Made by a program: the position numbers and the translations under genes | The notes under the pieces: generated by a model | Seen by the model: only the letters and a program-made list of their open reading frames with translations | What the model was told of the DNA's origin: nothing | Databases searched by the model: none | Shown here: positions 1 through 11,682 of the stretch, piece by piece | Layout: each line of letters opens with the position of its first letter | Position numbering within the stretch: the first letter of the stretch is position 1 | Source of the DNA: Ixodes scapularis | Lineage: Eukaryota > Arthropoda > Arachnida > Ixodida > Ixodidae | Direction: 5' to 3' | Assembly: GCF_016920785.2 (NCBI RefSeq) | Contig: NW_024609835.1 | Coordinates: 20,503,108 to 20,567,107, forward strand | Length of the DNA stretch: 64,000 bases

Positions 1-1326
1 GAATTCAAATCCATCATGCAAATAATCGTCTACGTTGTAAAAAAAAAAAAAAAAAAAACTGTTTGCGTGCACGTGTATTTGAATCTGATTACAAACCTTT
101 AAGACAAGATGTTTATCTTTCATAGTATTCATGGTTCTCAAAAAGAACCGTTGTCGGCGTTTGGTGAATGAATCAATTTAATGGCCATGGAATTATTCTG
201 CAACTAAGAGTTAAATATTGCTATTTGTGACATAAAAACACGTGTTAGTGTCTTTCCTCGACGAACAACAATAAAAGAAAGAAAACTGGTCCTCTGTTTT
301 TTTTTCAGTTTTGAATCCTCAATGTTTGAAAACAAAAAAACACTAGGAATTGCAACGTACAGAACGCGTACTCTGCTTCTGGCATCATTAGTGATGGGCT
401 ATTCCGTCCTCCGCGCAATTAAAAACAAGCCCCAACACGAACGTCTACCAGACAGTTTAATGAAACTAGAGGCCTTGCATATCCGCGGATATCCCTCAGA
501 TCATCATCAGATATCAGCAGTAAACTGGTGGATGCGGATAAAAATAAAACCAGATTTGGCGTATTGCGGATCGCACGGGGAGGCCAGTGGATTCGGATCC
601 GGATTGGATCCGGACATTCGCGGGTCCGGACCTACATTTTTGCCAAGGCTGCTAATGAACGTGTGTTACCGCAAAGGGTGGAGTAAGTAAGTGAATAATA
701 CCATCATCATCGAAAGAGATGGGAACCAGTCGGAATCCATCCATGTTGACGATATTCTGTTTCTTATACACAGTAATCTCAACAAGTGAAACGTTGAATG
801 CTTGTGCGTTTTCTTTTTCTAGATAGTTGGCACTGAGTTGCTTTTAAGTTCTATGGTTTTGAGCATGCAGCTGAGTGTTCGTGTTTAAGATTGAAACGGA
901 TAGGAGGTGTTGCCGTTATTTAATATTGTGATATTTTCGCAGTGGTGTACCTTTGCCTTACCACATATGCACGAGTACACTCTGCTGCAGTAAGCGAGCG
1001 CCTGTCCTCTCACACGTGTTTATTGTTGGCTTCAATAAATTAAGCGAATGTTAATAGTCTGTCCTTTGTTAATGTTTATGTTTAGTGGGTTTTACAAAGC
1101 AACAAGGAAAATAAATATAAAAACGTCATTCCTTTTGAGCGCGTCTTCTCGACAGACTGTCAGTGGCACGGACTCCCAAGGCAGTCTCGTAACTGCGATC
1201 GTCTTTCCAGTGATGTGATGTGTCTCTGGAAGGATGATCTCCTATTTTACATATACGATATACATAACACGGTAAATTGACTTTCACATTATTCTGACAA
1301 GAAGAATTTTTTTGTACGAAGGTAAG
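1..1326. other. Intergenic DNA upstream of the gypsy element
   Basis: I see no convincing gene here. There is an A-tract at about 39-58 and AT-rich sequence. At about 470-620 there is a degenerate stretch rich in ATCCGCGGAT, GGATGCGGAT and GGATCCGGA-like words. Similar words recur at 5640-5840 on the other side of the retrotransposon. The open frame at 322-690 runs through this repetitive stretch and matches no family I recognise, so I do not call it a gene. Confidence 0.5.
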
Positions 1327-1473
1327 TGTGCTAGGAGCTATAGTCGTCGCGAGGCCTGAGCCGGAAAAGGCGACGATGAAGAAGAGGGAGGGGCGCTCGA
1401 GACAGATGATTAAATGGCTGATTCTCAACGGACGCTGGTTTTTGTCCTGAGTTCCTGAGGCCCTGACAACACA
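1327..1473 (+). repeat. 5' LTR (147 bp)
   Basis: The repeat begins TGTGCTAGGAGC and ends ACAACACA, and it is repeated at 5420-5566 with about 7 substitutions and no length change. At 147 bp this is a very short LTR. I see no clear TATA box or AATAAA signal inside it. Confidence 0.93.
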
Positions 1474-1487
1474 TGGTGTCAGAAGCG
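1474..1487 (+). other. Primer binding site, tRNA-Leu-like
   Basis: The sequence TGGTGTCAGAAG begins at the first base after the 5' LTR. TGG is the complement of the tRNA CCA end. The following bases match, from memory, the complement of the 3' end of a tRNA-Leu for about 12 nt. The tRNA identity is inference. Confidence 0.7.
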
Positions 1488-1526
1488 CGCCAAGGCGATA
1501 TCGCCGGAGTAGGAGCTACACAAGCA

Positions 1527-2471
1527 ATGGCCACGTCCAGCTTTTTGTGTCAACCCTCCGAGCCGTACACCCTTGCAAACCCAGAAGAATGGACTTCGTG
1601 GAAACGCCGCTTCGAACGATTTCGAGTCGTCAATGGTCTCGCTGCGAAGCCAGGAATAAAACAGGTGAATGCTCTCATCTACTTCATGGGGGATAAAGCG
1701 GATGATACCCTGCTGTCTCTCCGTATACCTCAACAGCAAATGACAGACTACAGCGCCATGCTCCAGACCTTTGAGAACCACTTTGTCGTGAGACGGAACA
1801 TTGTTTATGAGCGAGCCACTTTCCATCGGAGTTGTCAAAGGGAAGGAGAGAATGTCGAAGAGTTCATAACGGATCTGCACAAGCTTGCCAAGTTCTGCAA
1901 CTTCGGCACACTCCACGACGAAATGATTCGAGACAGCATAGTGGTGGGACTTAAATATCTCAAGCTTTCTGAAAGACTGTAGCTTGATCCAGACTTGACG
2001 CTTGAAAAAGCAACAAACATGACGCGACAGTCTGAGGTTCTGAAAGACCAACAGACCAGACTTCACACGACCAGTAGAACCAACGTGGATCGCCTTTACG
2101 TATCAAAAAACGCTCCTTCAAGAAAAGCCAATCGTCGAGGAAGAGTGGGCGAGAAGGCGGTACCCAACTCTACTCAGTTTCAAGACCCGACTGAACACTG
2201 CTCACGCTGTGGCAAGAGTCAGCATTCGAAAGAACAGTGTCCGGCACGAAAGGCGATTTGCAACAGATGTCGCATAATTGGACATTACACCCGCCAATGC
2301 CGAAACTCCCCAGCGCTGAACCGAGTTTTCAGTACAGAGACTGCACTCCTTGGAGTCATCGAATGCGAAAACAGGCAACGGTGGACGGCGACAATGCAAG
2401 TTGGCGAGGTGCCAATCGTCTTCAAGGTCGACACTGGCGCCGACGTGACAGTCATTCCGACAGAGACGTAG
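1527..2471 (+). pseudogene. Gag-protease reading frame of the gypsy element, broken by stop codons
   Basis: One frame runs from ATG 1527 to the stop at 2469-2471 with a single internal amber codon at 1980-1982. An in-frame ATG overlapping the primer site at 1473 is a less likely start. The first part resembles a retrotransposon Gag capsid, with a tryptophan-rich N-terminal region near WTSWKRRFERF. It is followed by two CX2CX4HX4C zinc knuckles (near 2202-2243 and 2262-2303) that would bind the RNA. The protease active-site triplet DTGA follows near 2428-2440, and the frame stops shortly after it, so the protease is truncated. The stops make this a pseudogene. Confidence 0.88.
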
Positions 2472-2549
2472 AAAGCCTCTTTTTCAGCGACGTCCCTGCA
2501 GAGGACCACGAAGATCCTAAAGGGTCCCGGTCGCCATGAACTAGACGTG

Positions 2550-5409
2550 CTGGTAATGATCATGAAGTACATGAGTTACAGAACCAAGTCGAAAAAAGCG
2601 GACCTGTATACGTTGTTAACGACTTGGATTAAGCTCTTCTTTCGAGAGATGCCAGCGAGAAGCTGGGAATCGTCCAAAAGGTCTGCGATGTTGCGGCTTT
2701 ACGTACTGGCGACGTCAAGCCGGAAAGTGAGTTTCCCAAACTTTTTTCTGGGCTGGGACACGTGAAAGAAGCTTACAAAATTGAGCTACGAGATGACGCA
2801 GTTCCTTTTGCACTGATGACGCTTCGGGGAGTGGCCATTCCTTTGCTAGGCGGGACAAAGGAGAAGCTTGAGGAAATGGTCGAGATGCAAGTAATAGAAC
2901 CCGTGGAAGAGCCAACAGAGTGGTGCTCTGGCATGGTTATAGTCGCAAAATCCAAGGGAGACGTGCGCATCTGCGTAGATTTGACCGAGCTAAACTAGTA
3001 CGTGAAAAGAGAAGTGCATATTTTGCCCATTAGAGAACACGTGCTGGGACAACTCGCTGCAGCGAAATACTTCTCTAAGATTGGTGCCAACTCCGGATTT
3101 TGGTATTTTGAACTAGCCGAAGAGTCTTAACATATGACGACCTTCATAACACCTTTTGGAAGGTTCAGGTTCCGGAGATTGCCCTTCGGCATCACATCAA
3201 CACCGGAGTTTTTCCAGAAAAAGATGACAATTTCTCGAAGTTCTGCAAGGGGTCCTGTGCAACATGGACGACGTCCTTATCTACGGAAGCATTCCAGAAG
3301 AGCATCATGACAGGCTTCGTAATGTTCTTCAACGACTCCAGGACAGGGGAATGACCCTAAACGCAGAGAAATGTGAATTTTTCATTAAGCAAGTTAAGTT
3401 CCTTGGAAACATCATCGACCAGGAGGGTATCCGACCAGACCCAAACAAGATCAGAGCAATTGTTGATATGAAAGTGCCGTCAAATGTGTCTGAACTAAAA
3501 AGTTTTCTCGGAATGGTAAACTACCTAACCAAGTTCGTTCCAGGCATGTCAGAGATTTCCTATCCGCTAAACTGCCCACTAAGCACAAAAAAGAGTGGAT
3601 CTGGGCAAGCGAACAACAAAGAAGTTTCGACCAGTTGAAGAACGCATTGACAAGAAGTCCAGTGGTGGCACATTATACGACCCAGGGAAGCATACAATCA
3701 CTTCGACTGATGCTTCATCGTATGGGCTAGGAGCGGTACTGCGCCAACAACAAGAAGTTAGAACTTACCGACCCGTCGCCTACGCCTCAAGGACTTTGAC
3801 TGAAACCAAAGGGAGGTATGATCAAGTGGAGAAAGTAGGCCTGGGGGTCGTGTGGGCATGTGAAAGGTTCCAAGATTTTATAACCGGACTTCACGTTTTG
3901 ATCAAAACAGATCACAAGCCCCTTGTGCCAATTTTCTCGTAAAAAAAAACTTAGTGGACATCACTCCACGACTTCAAAGGAGGAAACTTCAGATGATGCG
4001 ATTCTCGTACGACATGAGACACATTCCTGGAAAAGCCTTGATTATTGCCGTTCTTCTCTCTCGGAACCCTCTACAAGAGACAGGTCAACGGGACTTTCAG
4101 GATCAAATTGCACTGTATGTCAGTGAACTTACAGCATACTTGCCGGCAACCGACCATAGGTTGAAAGAAATCCGAGAGGAACAAGTTGCAGATGTCACGT
4201 GCAGGACACTGGTCAAGTACAGTGAAGATGGCTGGCCGACACGGAATGGGGTTCAAACTGACTGCAGGGATTACTGGCCTCATAGGTCAGAAATAGTCTT
4301 GCAAGACGGTCTCCTCATGAGAGGATCTCGAATTATTATTCCTCAGTCAATGCGCAGTGACATCCTACAAAAACTTCACGAAGGACACCGAGGCGTTACC
4401 AAGTGTAGGGTGCGTGCCCGACAGTCTGTGTGGTGGCCTGGACTTTCCCGTCAAGTGGAAGATGCGGTACGCACATGCACACAATGCATCCAAGAAACAC
4501 ACAACCGGCACGAACCACTGCTTCCATCAAAGCTTCCAGATCGACCATGGCAAAACGCCGCAACGGACCTGTTTTACTTGGAAGAAAAAGACTAACTCAT
4601 CGTCATCGACTACTTTTCAAGGTTTTCAGAGATTGCACTTCTCTATAGTCTGACGGCGACTACAATAATAACTCACTTTGAAGTCTTTCTTTGCAAGACA
4701 TGGAGCACCTGAAGTAGTCTTTAGTGATAACGGACCACAATTCCGAAAAGTACAAGGGTCGGAGTTCCAGAAGTTCGCCGAAAGTTGGGGTTTTGAACAC
4801 AGAACTTCCAGTCCACGTTACCCCCTAAGTAATGGCTTCGTGGATGTTGCCGTTGGCATTATCAAACGTAGTTTGAAGAAAACCGACCACAGCCACGTCG
4901 CGTTAGAAGCCTACCGCTCGACACCGTTGGGTAACGGCTACGGTCCGGCGGAGTTGTTGATGGGACGGAGATTGCGTACTTTTCTACCAACGGCTGACTC
5001 CCTTCTTCAGCCAAATCGGGTAGATAAAGAATCCCTCAATCTTTGGGAAGAACGCAGGATTATGAATCACAAGTGTAACTATGACCGACGACACGGTGCC
5101 CGCCGGCTTCAACCTTTGAAGCATGGGGACAGAGTATGAATAACCGATCGACGGGAAACTGGAATAGTGCAGTCGTGGGCGGACACTCCAAGGTCTATTT
5201 CTGTCAACACAGAGGATGGGAACCTCAGTCGGAACCAATATAATCTCGACCCGATTCCGACAGTGCCCAAATCACCTGACCTTCCACCGCAAGATACGAT
5301 TGTGGAAAGAACATTAGAGCCGACCTATAGGACGCCACATACCGATCACGCTGTGACCCGAAGTGGCCGAGTAGTCAAACCCATAGAGTACGCTTTAGCC
5401 CTCAGCTAA
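2550..5409 (+). pseudogene. Pol of the gypsy element: RT, RNase H, integrase, multiply disrupted
   Basis: The RT region spans about 2620-3560. It includes finger residues near RICVDL (2960-2990), the LPFG block near 3180 and the catalytic MDD at 3264-3272. RNase H lies at about 3690-3940 with TSTDAS and TDHKPL. Integrase follows, with an HHCC zinc-binding region at about 4370-4490, a first core Asp near 4567 and a second in SDNGPQF near 4725. The place of the third catalytic acid (4843-4845) is GAT, Asp instead of the usual Glu. In-frame stops are seen at 2996-2998 and 3128-3130, and frames change near 3240, 3595, 3945 and 4600-4680. The last frame, 5167-5409, ends just before the polypurine tract. 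It is non-functional. Confidence 0.9.
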
Positions 5410-5419
5410 AAGGAGGAGA
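5408..5419 (+). other. Polypurine tract
   Basis: AAAAGGAGGAGA sits immediately before the 3' LTR, where plus-strand DNA synthesis is primed in LTR retroelements. Confidence 0.8.
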
Positions 5420-5566
5420 TGTGCTAGGAGCTATAGTCGTCGCGAGGCGTGAGCCGGAAAAGGTGACAATGAAGAAGAGGGAGGGGCGCTCGAGACTGAT
5501 GATTAAATGGCTGATTCTCAATGGACGCTGGTTTTAGTCCTGAGTTCCTGAGGCCCTGACAACGCA
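5420..5566 (+). repeat. 3' LTR (147 bp)
   Basis: This is the second copy of the 147-bp repeat. It starts TGTGCTAGG and ends ACAACGCA. The divergence from the 5' copy indicates an old insertion. Confidence 0.93.
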
Positions 5567-6857
5567 GCAAGCAGGCGGACTATAAAATACCATCGAGGTT
5601 TTTTATTTTTTATTTTCATTTATGTATGATTTTATGGTGTAAAATGAATGCGCGGATTTTGGTTCGGATGCGGTTCGGAATTTCGCAAATGCTGTCCGGA
5701 TGCGAATACCAAGTCTAAGGATGCGGGTCGTATGCGGATTCAATTATTTAAGAACATAGCGCATGCGGTTCGAATGCGATACTAAGTCCGTGGATCGAAT
5801 GCGTATGATCAAACAGTTATCCGCGGAGGGATATAAATGGAACCAAACCCAAGTCGTGCCCTCACGTGCTGCTTGTGGCCAATGCATGAGCAGCCTTTGA
5901 CTATACGTTACCCTAGGGTGATCACCGCGACTCTCGAAAATGGTGGTCCACGTAACTCTACGCAAACAAGCTTTGCGTTGCAGAGACAGCATGGAAAAAA
6001 GGGAGTCCGTTTCTTTCCTTGAAAATAAGCCGCGGAAAACATTCTAGCACCGTGACGTCGCTTGCGAGAGTACTCACCTACTTGTGTGATAATTCTCGTA
6101 AAAAGTGGGCATCCGTTCTATCCCCAATACTGTTTTATAGTGCCTTTAAAGACCAGCTTAATATATATCTTTCCCTTAAATCATTTTATTTAAAAATTCG
6201 CGTCCACAGTTTTGTTTGTGAATTCTACACGAATAGATGTCGTTTGGTTGTAAAATACTCCCCTTTCAGAGAGAAAAGAAAATTGAGTATCAACTAAAGC
6301 TCTTGGTGGCAACGTTTTGATAGCAGTAATTTTATTTTTGTTTAAACAATAAATTACACAAATAATTGCAAACAGGCAGACAGGCACGTTTTGTCTACCT
6401 AAGGTACAAACCTGGGTACTTTAATTGATTGGTAACTGTAAATGTATTTTAGGAAGTGGTTTTTGTAATTTTTAACTGAACGAATTCACCTGTTTGCAGG
6501 AACATTTCTATTCACTCATACAACACTAGAAAGGCTCAGATTTCAGACAAATAATGTCTCTTTTGAATTATTTTTTTACAATAAAATGTATCGGGGCCTG
6601 TCAAAGCAACCGGGATTTGTTGAACGGAGCACGCTAGTTAGTTTAATGCGTTTAATTTTTTTTTTAAATTATTGATACAACATTTTGCGGCAAGACATCA
6701 AATAGCATTACTAACGACAAAAACAAGAAAATATACAAGTCCAGAGTAACTTTGCTTTCCTTGTTAACTGCGTTTAACATTTATATTGCATAAAAACATA
6801 TTCAAACAGACACACTGCACACTAACCTGCAGATATTTTATAAGTATTTAGAATGAA
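5567..6857. other. Intergenic, degenerate GGATGCGGAT-like patch
   Basis: No gene is supported. The stretch 5640-5840 is built of loosely repeated words such as GGATGCGGTTCG and TGCGGATTCAA. It ends near ATCCGCGGAGGGATAT, which resembles the words at 470-620. The rest is AT-rich. Confidence 0.45.
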
Positions 6858-6999
6858 CTAACAGAATTTTAGAGTTGGGGCATTGGGTCCCCCTAACAGC
6901 TCGGGGTGTCACAGTGTGCATGCGCAGGCGTTCTGCGCATGCTCAGTGTGATGCCCCAAGCGGTTTAGGGGCCCCCAACCTTTGGGGTCCTCTATTCTA
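6858..6999. mobile_element. Palindromic MITE-like element
   Basis: A long imperfect palindrome is centred near 6929. The inner arms read GCATGCGCAG and CTGCGCATGC. The outer arms contain GGGTCCCCCTAA opposite TTAGGGGCCCCC, and the outermost match joins TTTAGAG to CTCTATTCTAAA. It has no coding capacity. The shape is that of a small hairpin MITE, but the family is not assigned. Confidence 0.65.
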
Positions 7000-8494
7000 A
7001 ATCTCCATAATAACAAAATGAGCGAAATAGCATAACTAACCGCATGCAAACACTTTACATTACATACACAAAAGAAAGCTATTGCAATGCACATATTAAA
7101 GATTTGTACATCTTACACCTCTATAAAAACCTAGAACGCAAACCTCGAAACAATGGCCTTCTTTTATTGATCATCGTTTTCTAAACAACACTCTTTTTTA
7201 TTGACTTTTAACATCCTTAACAGCAGAAAAAGAAAACGAATTACTTGAGCGTGTTAATCTTCAGTCGTGGGCTTTGAAATGCAAGAAAACGGTTACCACT
7301 ACCGTGCGTTAGGCATATCGGTAAAATTAGTCCGAACCCTGTAAAAACAATGCCGCGGAGCCGGAAACCTGGATTGGAGTGTGATGGCCAAACACCACTT
7401 GATTCCCACAGTTGCCAGACGAAAACGAACTCTTGCAAAAAAACAATTCGTTCGCAGATTTGTTCACCTTGGCGCAGTTTGGTGGAATTATTCCCTTTGG
7501 ACGCAACAAGGGGCAGGCAAGCGGGAATTTATCAAAATAGCGCAAATGGAGCTACTGGGCCACACCTGTGACTGTCAAAGGTCGAATGTTTGGCATACTC
7601 TCCTCTGGTGGTTTGTGCCTCTACGTTTTTTGAATTGTGTCTCTTACTCTGTGGCAACCGGTAAAGGGATTAATGTATTTAAATATTTCTATGACCTTTA
7701 ACATTTTTTAAGGAACTTATCTCTCAGGTTGACTTTCTTTTTTGATAAGTTTAACAGGCTGCAACTTACTTAAGTTATATTTATAATGTATATTTTCATG
7801 TTAAGCACAAACGAACCTGTTTACAAAATTATTAATTTAATTTAGTTATTTTAATTTTCTCTTTACAGATTGTGTAAAATCGTAAAAAAAATAAAAAAGT
7901 GTCAAATCAGAGATTTATTTTCTAAAACAAACCAATTTTTATTATCTTTAACTGTAGTTCTCTAGTGAAAAATATAGTTTATAAATGTAATATTTTATTT
8001 TTCTAATTTTTATATAATTCCCAATATCGTGAGATGTGTGTTGGTATTTAGCTAGAAAAAGAGTCAAACTTGTCGATTTCGGGCGTATCTGTGACACTTC
8101 TTTTTTAAGTATACTGATACATCTGTAGGGCGATATGTCCACGATTTTATTATGAAATCACTATAAGGCGAAATGAACAAGACCGAGACGGTGTAAGTAA
8201 AAAAAAAATGTTTTACCTACCTAAACTACACTCAAAACTTGAGTGTAGTTTTGTGTTGTTGTTTTGTCATAAGGTACCAGAGTAAATTCATTACTCGGCG
8301 CGAGTCGCATAACTAGAAGCGTTGTTTCGTCTAACCCACGGGTCTACAAACCCCGGCCCGCGGGTCAAACCCGGCCTTCGGAGGTCTTCCAAACGGCCCG
8401 TGGTTGGCCACTGCCCTTCCAATGAAGCCCAGCTCCGCAGCCCGCTTCCAGCAAATCTGCCTCAACCGGTAAAAAAAAGAAAAATAATCTCGCC
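7000..8494. other. Intergenic, no supported gene
   Basis: The sequence is AT-rich with short random frames. The frame at 7381-7701 has no recognisable domain. At about 8330-8460 there is a GGCCCGCGGG-rich patch that may be the eroded end of a hAT-type element. Confidence 0.4.
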
Positions 8495-8497
8495 TAA

Positions 8498-8878
8498 AGG
8501 CCCGTTCAAACTCTTCTGACCTCTTAGAACTGGCTGCCTTAAAACCTTACAACGAGAGGACACACTGGCGCCATCTGTTGGGTACCAGTGTAAACTTGGC
8601 GGTCCGGCATTTTTTCTATTTCTCTCGCGCATTATCTTTTCTTTCTTGGCTCGAAAAGCATTTGTCAACGTTATAAAAGAGGCCTTTCTTTTAGGTATTA
8701 CGCACATTTGACTTCGGAAACCTCGTAAAACCTTCGCTCTTGTGAAATGCGGTTCTACAGTCCCCGCATAGATGGCGCCAGAATGCCAGTGTGTTTCCTA
8801 GTCCTAATACATTTTAACAGGTTTCAACAGGTCTCGTCTCTACCGGTCGTATTCGGTTGCAAGTGTGTGAACGGGCCT
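8498..8878. mobile_element. MITE with 11-bp TIRs and TAA duplication (PIF/Harbinger-like)
   Basis: AGGCCCGTTCA at 8498-8508 is repeated in inverted orientation as TGAACGGGCCT at 8868-8878. Both sides carry TAA (8495-8497 and 8879-8881), the 3-bp target duplication typical of PIF/Harbinger insertions. The 381-bp interior has no coding potential. The class assignment rests on the duplication and the TIR only. Confidence 0.7.
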
Positions 8879-9276
8879 TAAAGAAATGGCGCCACAACGC
8901 GCAGTAACCGCGTAAACGAAGATACCAGAAAATATGGAGAGAAACCTGCCGGTCGTAAGGCGTGTCCTCTCGTGATGTTATTAATTAGACGTTGTCATCA
9001 CCAGCAGTGTTAACCCTTGTCCTGTGTTTTATATCTCTGTATCTACGGGGAAATTTATTTGCGTTCCAGCGTATATTGCGCTTCTGCCGTGTATGAAAAT
9101 GGCAAAGTTCCTATGCGCTTTGATTAATGCCTGTTGAGTTTTCTACGCCCAATTATTGTGTAATATCATAAATAGCTAAATTCTAATCTTTAAAATAAAG
9201 TATATATATTCATCTATGTTAGATTTTTTTTAATTTACCCTACTTTTCAATTTTGTATTTAAATGCTTATGCAATG

Positions 9277-9439
9277 ATGTCTCGTTAATATGGACGCTTT
9301 CGTTCCCCCCAAGAGTGTCGAGAATGGAAGTTGTCCATATTAACGAGACAAAAATGCATCAATTTTCCCAGTTTGTCCCCGAAAATGGTGTCCATACAGC
9401 GGGATATCTATATTAACGGGGTCTATATTAACGAGACAT
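9277..9439. mobile_element. Short inverted-repeat element (pogo/Tigger-type MITE?)
   Basis: ATGTCTCGTTAATATGGAC at 9277-9295 faces GTCTATATTAACGAGACAT at 9421-9439. A third copy of the motif, in the second orientation, lies inside at about 9338-9354. The element is 163 bp and non-coding. The pogo-like assignment comes from the general look of the TIR and is weak. Confidence 0.6.
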
Positions 9440-9535
9440 GAGTGTATATGATAATTTACTTAGCTTTTGCTCATTTATATTTACTTATTTATTTTCGGCC
9501 CTCGACCCATTAGCCAGAAAGTTTAAAGACTCTTG

Positions 9536-9810
9536 GTCAAACCGGAAGGGCACGTGACATTACAAAAGTCAAATTTGGGGGTTTTACATGCCAAACCAAC
9601 GACCGGCATCTGGCACGCACCAGCGGAGGGAGGACTGAGGATTAGTTTCGACCACCTGGGGATCTTTTGGCGTGCAACCGAAAGCTCGGTTTTACGGCGC
9701 CTTCTGCGCAACAAGCCTCCGTCAGATTGCGGGCACCTCGGCCGGGATTCGAACCCGCCACATGGGGATCCGTAGGAAGGCGCTCTCGCCACGGAGCCAC
9801 CGAGGCGGCC
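9536..9810 (-). mobile_element. tRNA-derived SINE
   Basis: On the minus strand the head reads like a tRNA. It has an A-box-like TGGCTCCGTGG (complement of about 9792-9802) and a perfect B box in GGGTTCGAATCCC (complement of 9744-9756). About 46 bp separates the two boxes. The tRNA fold is not intact, and the sequence runs on into a body with GCACGCCAAAAGATCCCCAGG (complement of about 9656-9676). That body word recurs at 17149-17170. This fits a SINE carrying an internal Pol III promoter rather than a working tRNA gene. Confidence 0.65.
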
Positions 9811-10595
9811 ACGTGACATTACACTCGGGGAGGCAACGTCCGGTGTTGTATTCTTCTACTGCGCTCCTCAACTTCGGACTAGCACGGCCGCTGGGGTGCT
9901 TTCCGGAACCGAGGTTGTCGTGGAGTGCGATGTGGCGAGAATCTAAGACAAGCGGATAATTTTTGGCGCAGATTTTTATATCTTTTTTTTAACCTGTAAT
10001 CGTGCGCGCGAAGGTCGGATCGGGGAAGAATGTCACAGCGAGTTTGGCAGGGACGGAAGTAGCGAAGACGTTGGAACGCAGTGAAAAAAAAAGTGAAAGC
10101 AAGCCGGCTCAGTAGAAATTGTTTCTTGCTGTATTGGTTGAACTTCGTCACGATGCCTTTGCGATATAGGAAAAGTTGTGTGCTATATCTTCTTTTATTT
10201 AAATGTAACCTCAATTTTTTAAATCTTTTTTTCGTATGTGAAAGTTTTTTTTTCTTATTTTTTTTACTTACAACGTTTTGACCTCGTTCCTGTCACCTTA
10301 CACTGAGGTCACCCGCATGTTGTGGACATGTAGCTCAAAAGATTTACTAATGCATTTTGAAATCACAGAGATGCCGAAAATAGATAAGGTGGCCTGTTTT
10401 ACAGCGAAGCTGCTATGTGATAGGATCTGGAAAAAAATGCTTTCATGGATTTGAACAAACTCCATGAAAGCAAAATTCATCTTTTTTTGGTATGAGCTTC
10501 CGTTGAATGTAATCTGATGAAAGCATGTATTTTTGTACAGCACCCTTTGCTGAATAAGATAAAAACTGTAAGTGTTTAATTTTTGTGTCATTGCT
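9811..10595. other. Intergenic, no supported gene
   Basis: The short frames on both strands have no recognisable domains. Two inverted words around 10437-10470 (GCTTTCATGGA and TCCATGAAAGC) make a small stem of about 11 bp. Confidence 0.4.
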
Positions 10596-10599
10596 TGAT

Positions 10600-10775
10600 G
10601 GAATTTTTAATGTACTATGCTCTCCGTCGTTAGATATTTATGTATCGTCGTTTTTTTTTTGTTTGTCTTTTTAGTGCTGTATATGGTACTATTGTGTAAT
10701 GTTGCCTGTAACCTGCCAGGGCCTGAGAAAGGCCTGAAGTATTTTCAAATAAATCAATCAATCAATAAAAAAAAA
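10600..10775 (+). mobile_element. LINE 3' end with AATC-type tail (truncated)
   Basis: The segment contains a small stem, GCCTGAGAAAGGC, followed by TTTTCAAATAAATCAATCAATCAAT. A 3' hairpin followed by a short tandem tail is typical of CR1/L2-type LINE ends. No coding part remains. The call is inference from the tail structure. Confidence 0.4.
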
Positions 10776-11682
10776 CTCCGGTTTGAATGCGCTCCTTCGT
10801 TCCGATTGTTCACGGCAAGTATAAATAAAAAGAGTGGGAAGCCCGCATGAGTCAGCATTCTTTGGGCATTATTAGATGGTGAGGTCCTGATCCCTATTTA
10901 TTATCTACAGTGATCAACTTATCTCATCTAAGAGTGCGCTGTGACGAGGCTGGGGCAAAACACACCGATCTAACCTTCTTATCTTTCGCTTCCGCGATGC
11001 TGATAAAGAGACCTTGGCTCTTTATCATCATCGCTGATAAAGAACCCAAGTCTCTGTAAAACTTAACGTAGTCGTATACCAACACGTATACGTTTACCAA
11101 GGACCGACAGAAGAACGTGTATCGACCTCACGTTTAGCGAGAACGTATCCGAGGTCAAAATACAACCAATGAGGCTTATAATCAAAGGCACAAAATAAGT
11201 GCTTAAATAGAGGCCATACGAACAAAATAATACATTTATAGACTATAATTCTTGGTAGGAAGCTATCCTTTCTACGCGGACACAAAAACAGAAGCCAGTA
11301 AAAACGATGCTTTTAAGAAAACTAGTCTCAAATTTGCAACGTTTTCAAACTCTTCGATTTTATGTGATTATATTGGGGGAGCTAATAAAAAAAAAACTGA
11401 ATGATTTAATATATTTATAAGAATCGTCTTCTGCGTCTTCCATGGACGTAAAGATTATATTTAAAACTTAACTAGGTTGCATAATGTATGAAAGGTAGAC
11501 CTGAAATACGAGTTTCGTGAATTTTTTCGTTGAACGCACGAAATATTTAAATTCGTTTACCGTAGAGTAAAAATGAAAATTAAAATAGTGAAGACTCAGA
11601 AATCACGGGTGGAGAGTGAGTCAAATATGCGACCTTTGACAGTCAGGAAGAACTCTTATTTCCACCACGGCCGCTTCTGTGC
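10776..11682. other. Intergenic, no supported gene
   Basis: There are no convincing frames. Around 11007-11060 the words AGAGACCTTGGCTCTTTATCA and GCTGATAAAGAACCCAAGTCTCT form an imperfect inverted repeat. Similar GATAAAGA words occur nearby. Confidence 0.35.

Larger units (their letters stand above)
1327..5566 (+). mobile_element. Ty3/gypsy-type LTR retrotransposon, complete ends, inactive
   Basis: Both ends are 147-bp direct repeats starting TG and ending CA, differing at about 7 positions (roughly 95% identity). A tRNA primer site lies directly after the left repeat and a purine tract directly before the right one. The flanks GTAAG and GCAAG look like a 5-bp target-site duplication with one mismatch. 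Inside, the order is Gag, protease, reverse transcriptase, RNase H, integrase, which is the Ty3/gypsy order. The frames are broken by several stops and frame changes, so the copy cannot encode its proteins. At about 4.2 kb with 147-bp LTRs it is short for the family. Confidence 0.93.

Noticed and set aside
7381..7701. 106-codon basic plus-strand frame
   Set aside because: No domain or repeat relation recognised; length is compatible with chance in this window.
9719..9805. A functional tRNA gene on the minus strand
   Set aside because: A and B boxes are present but a paired acceptor and anticodon arm are not evident, and the sequence continues into a SINE body.
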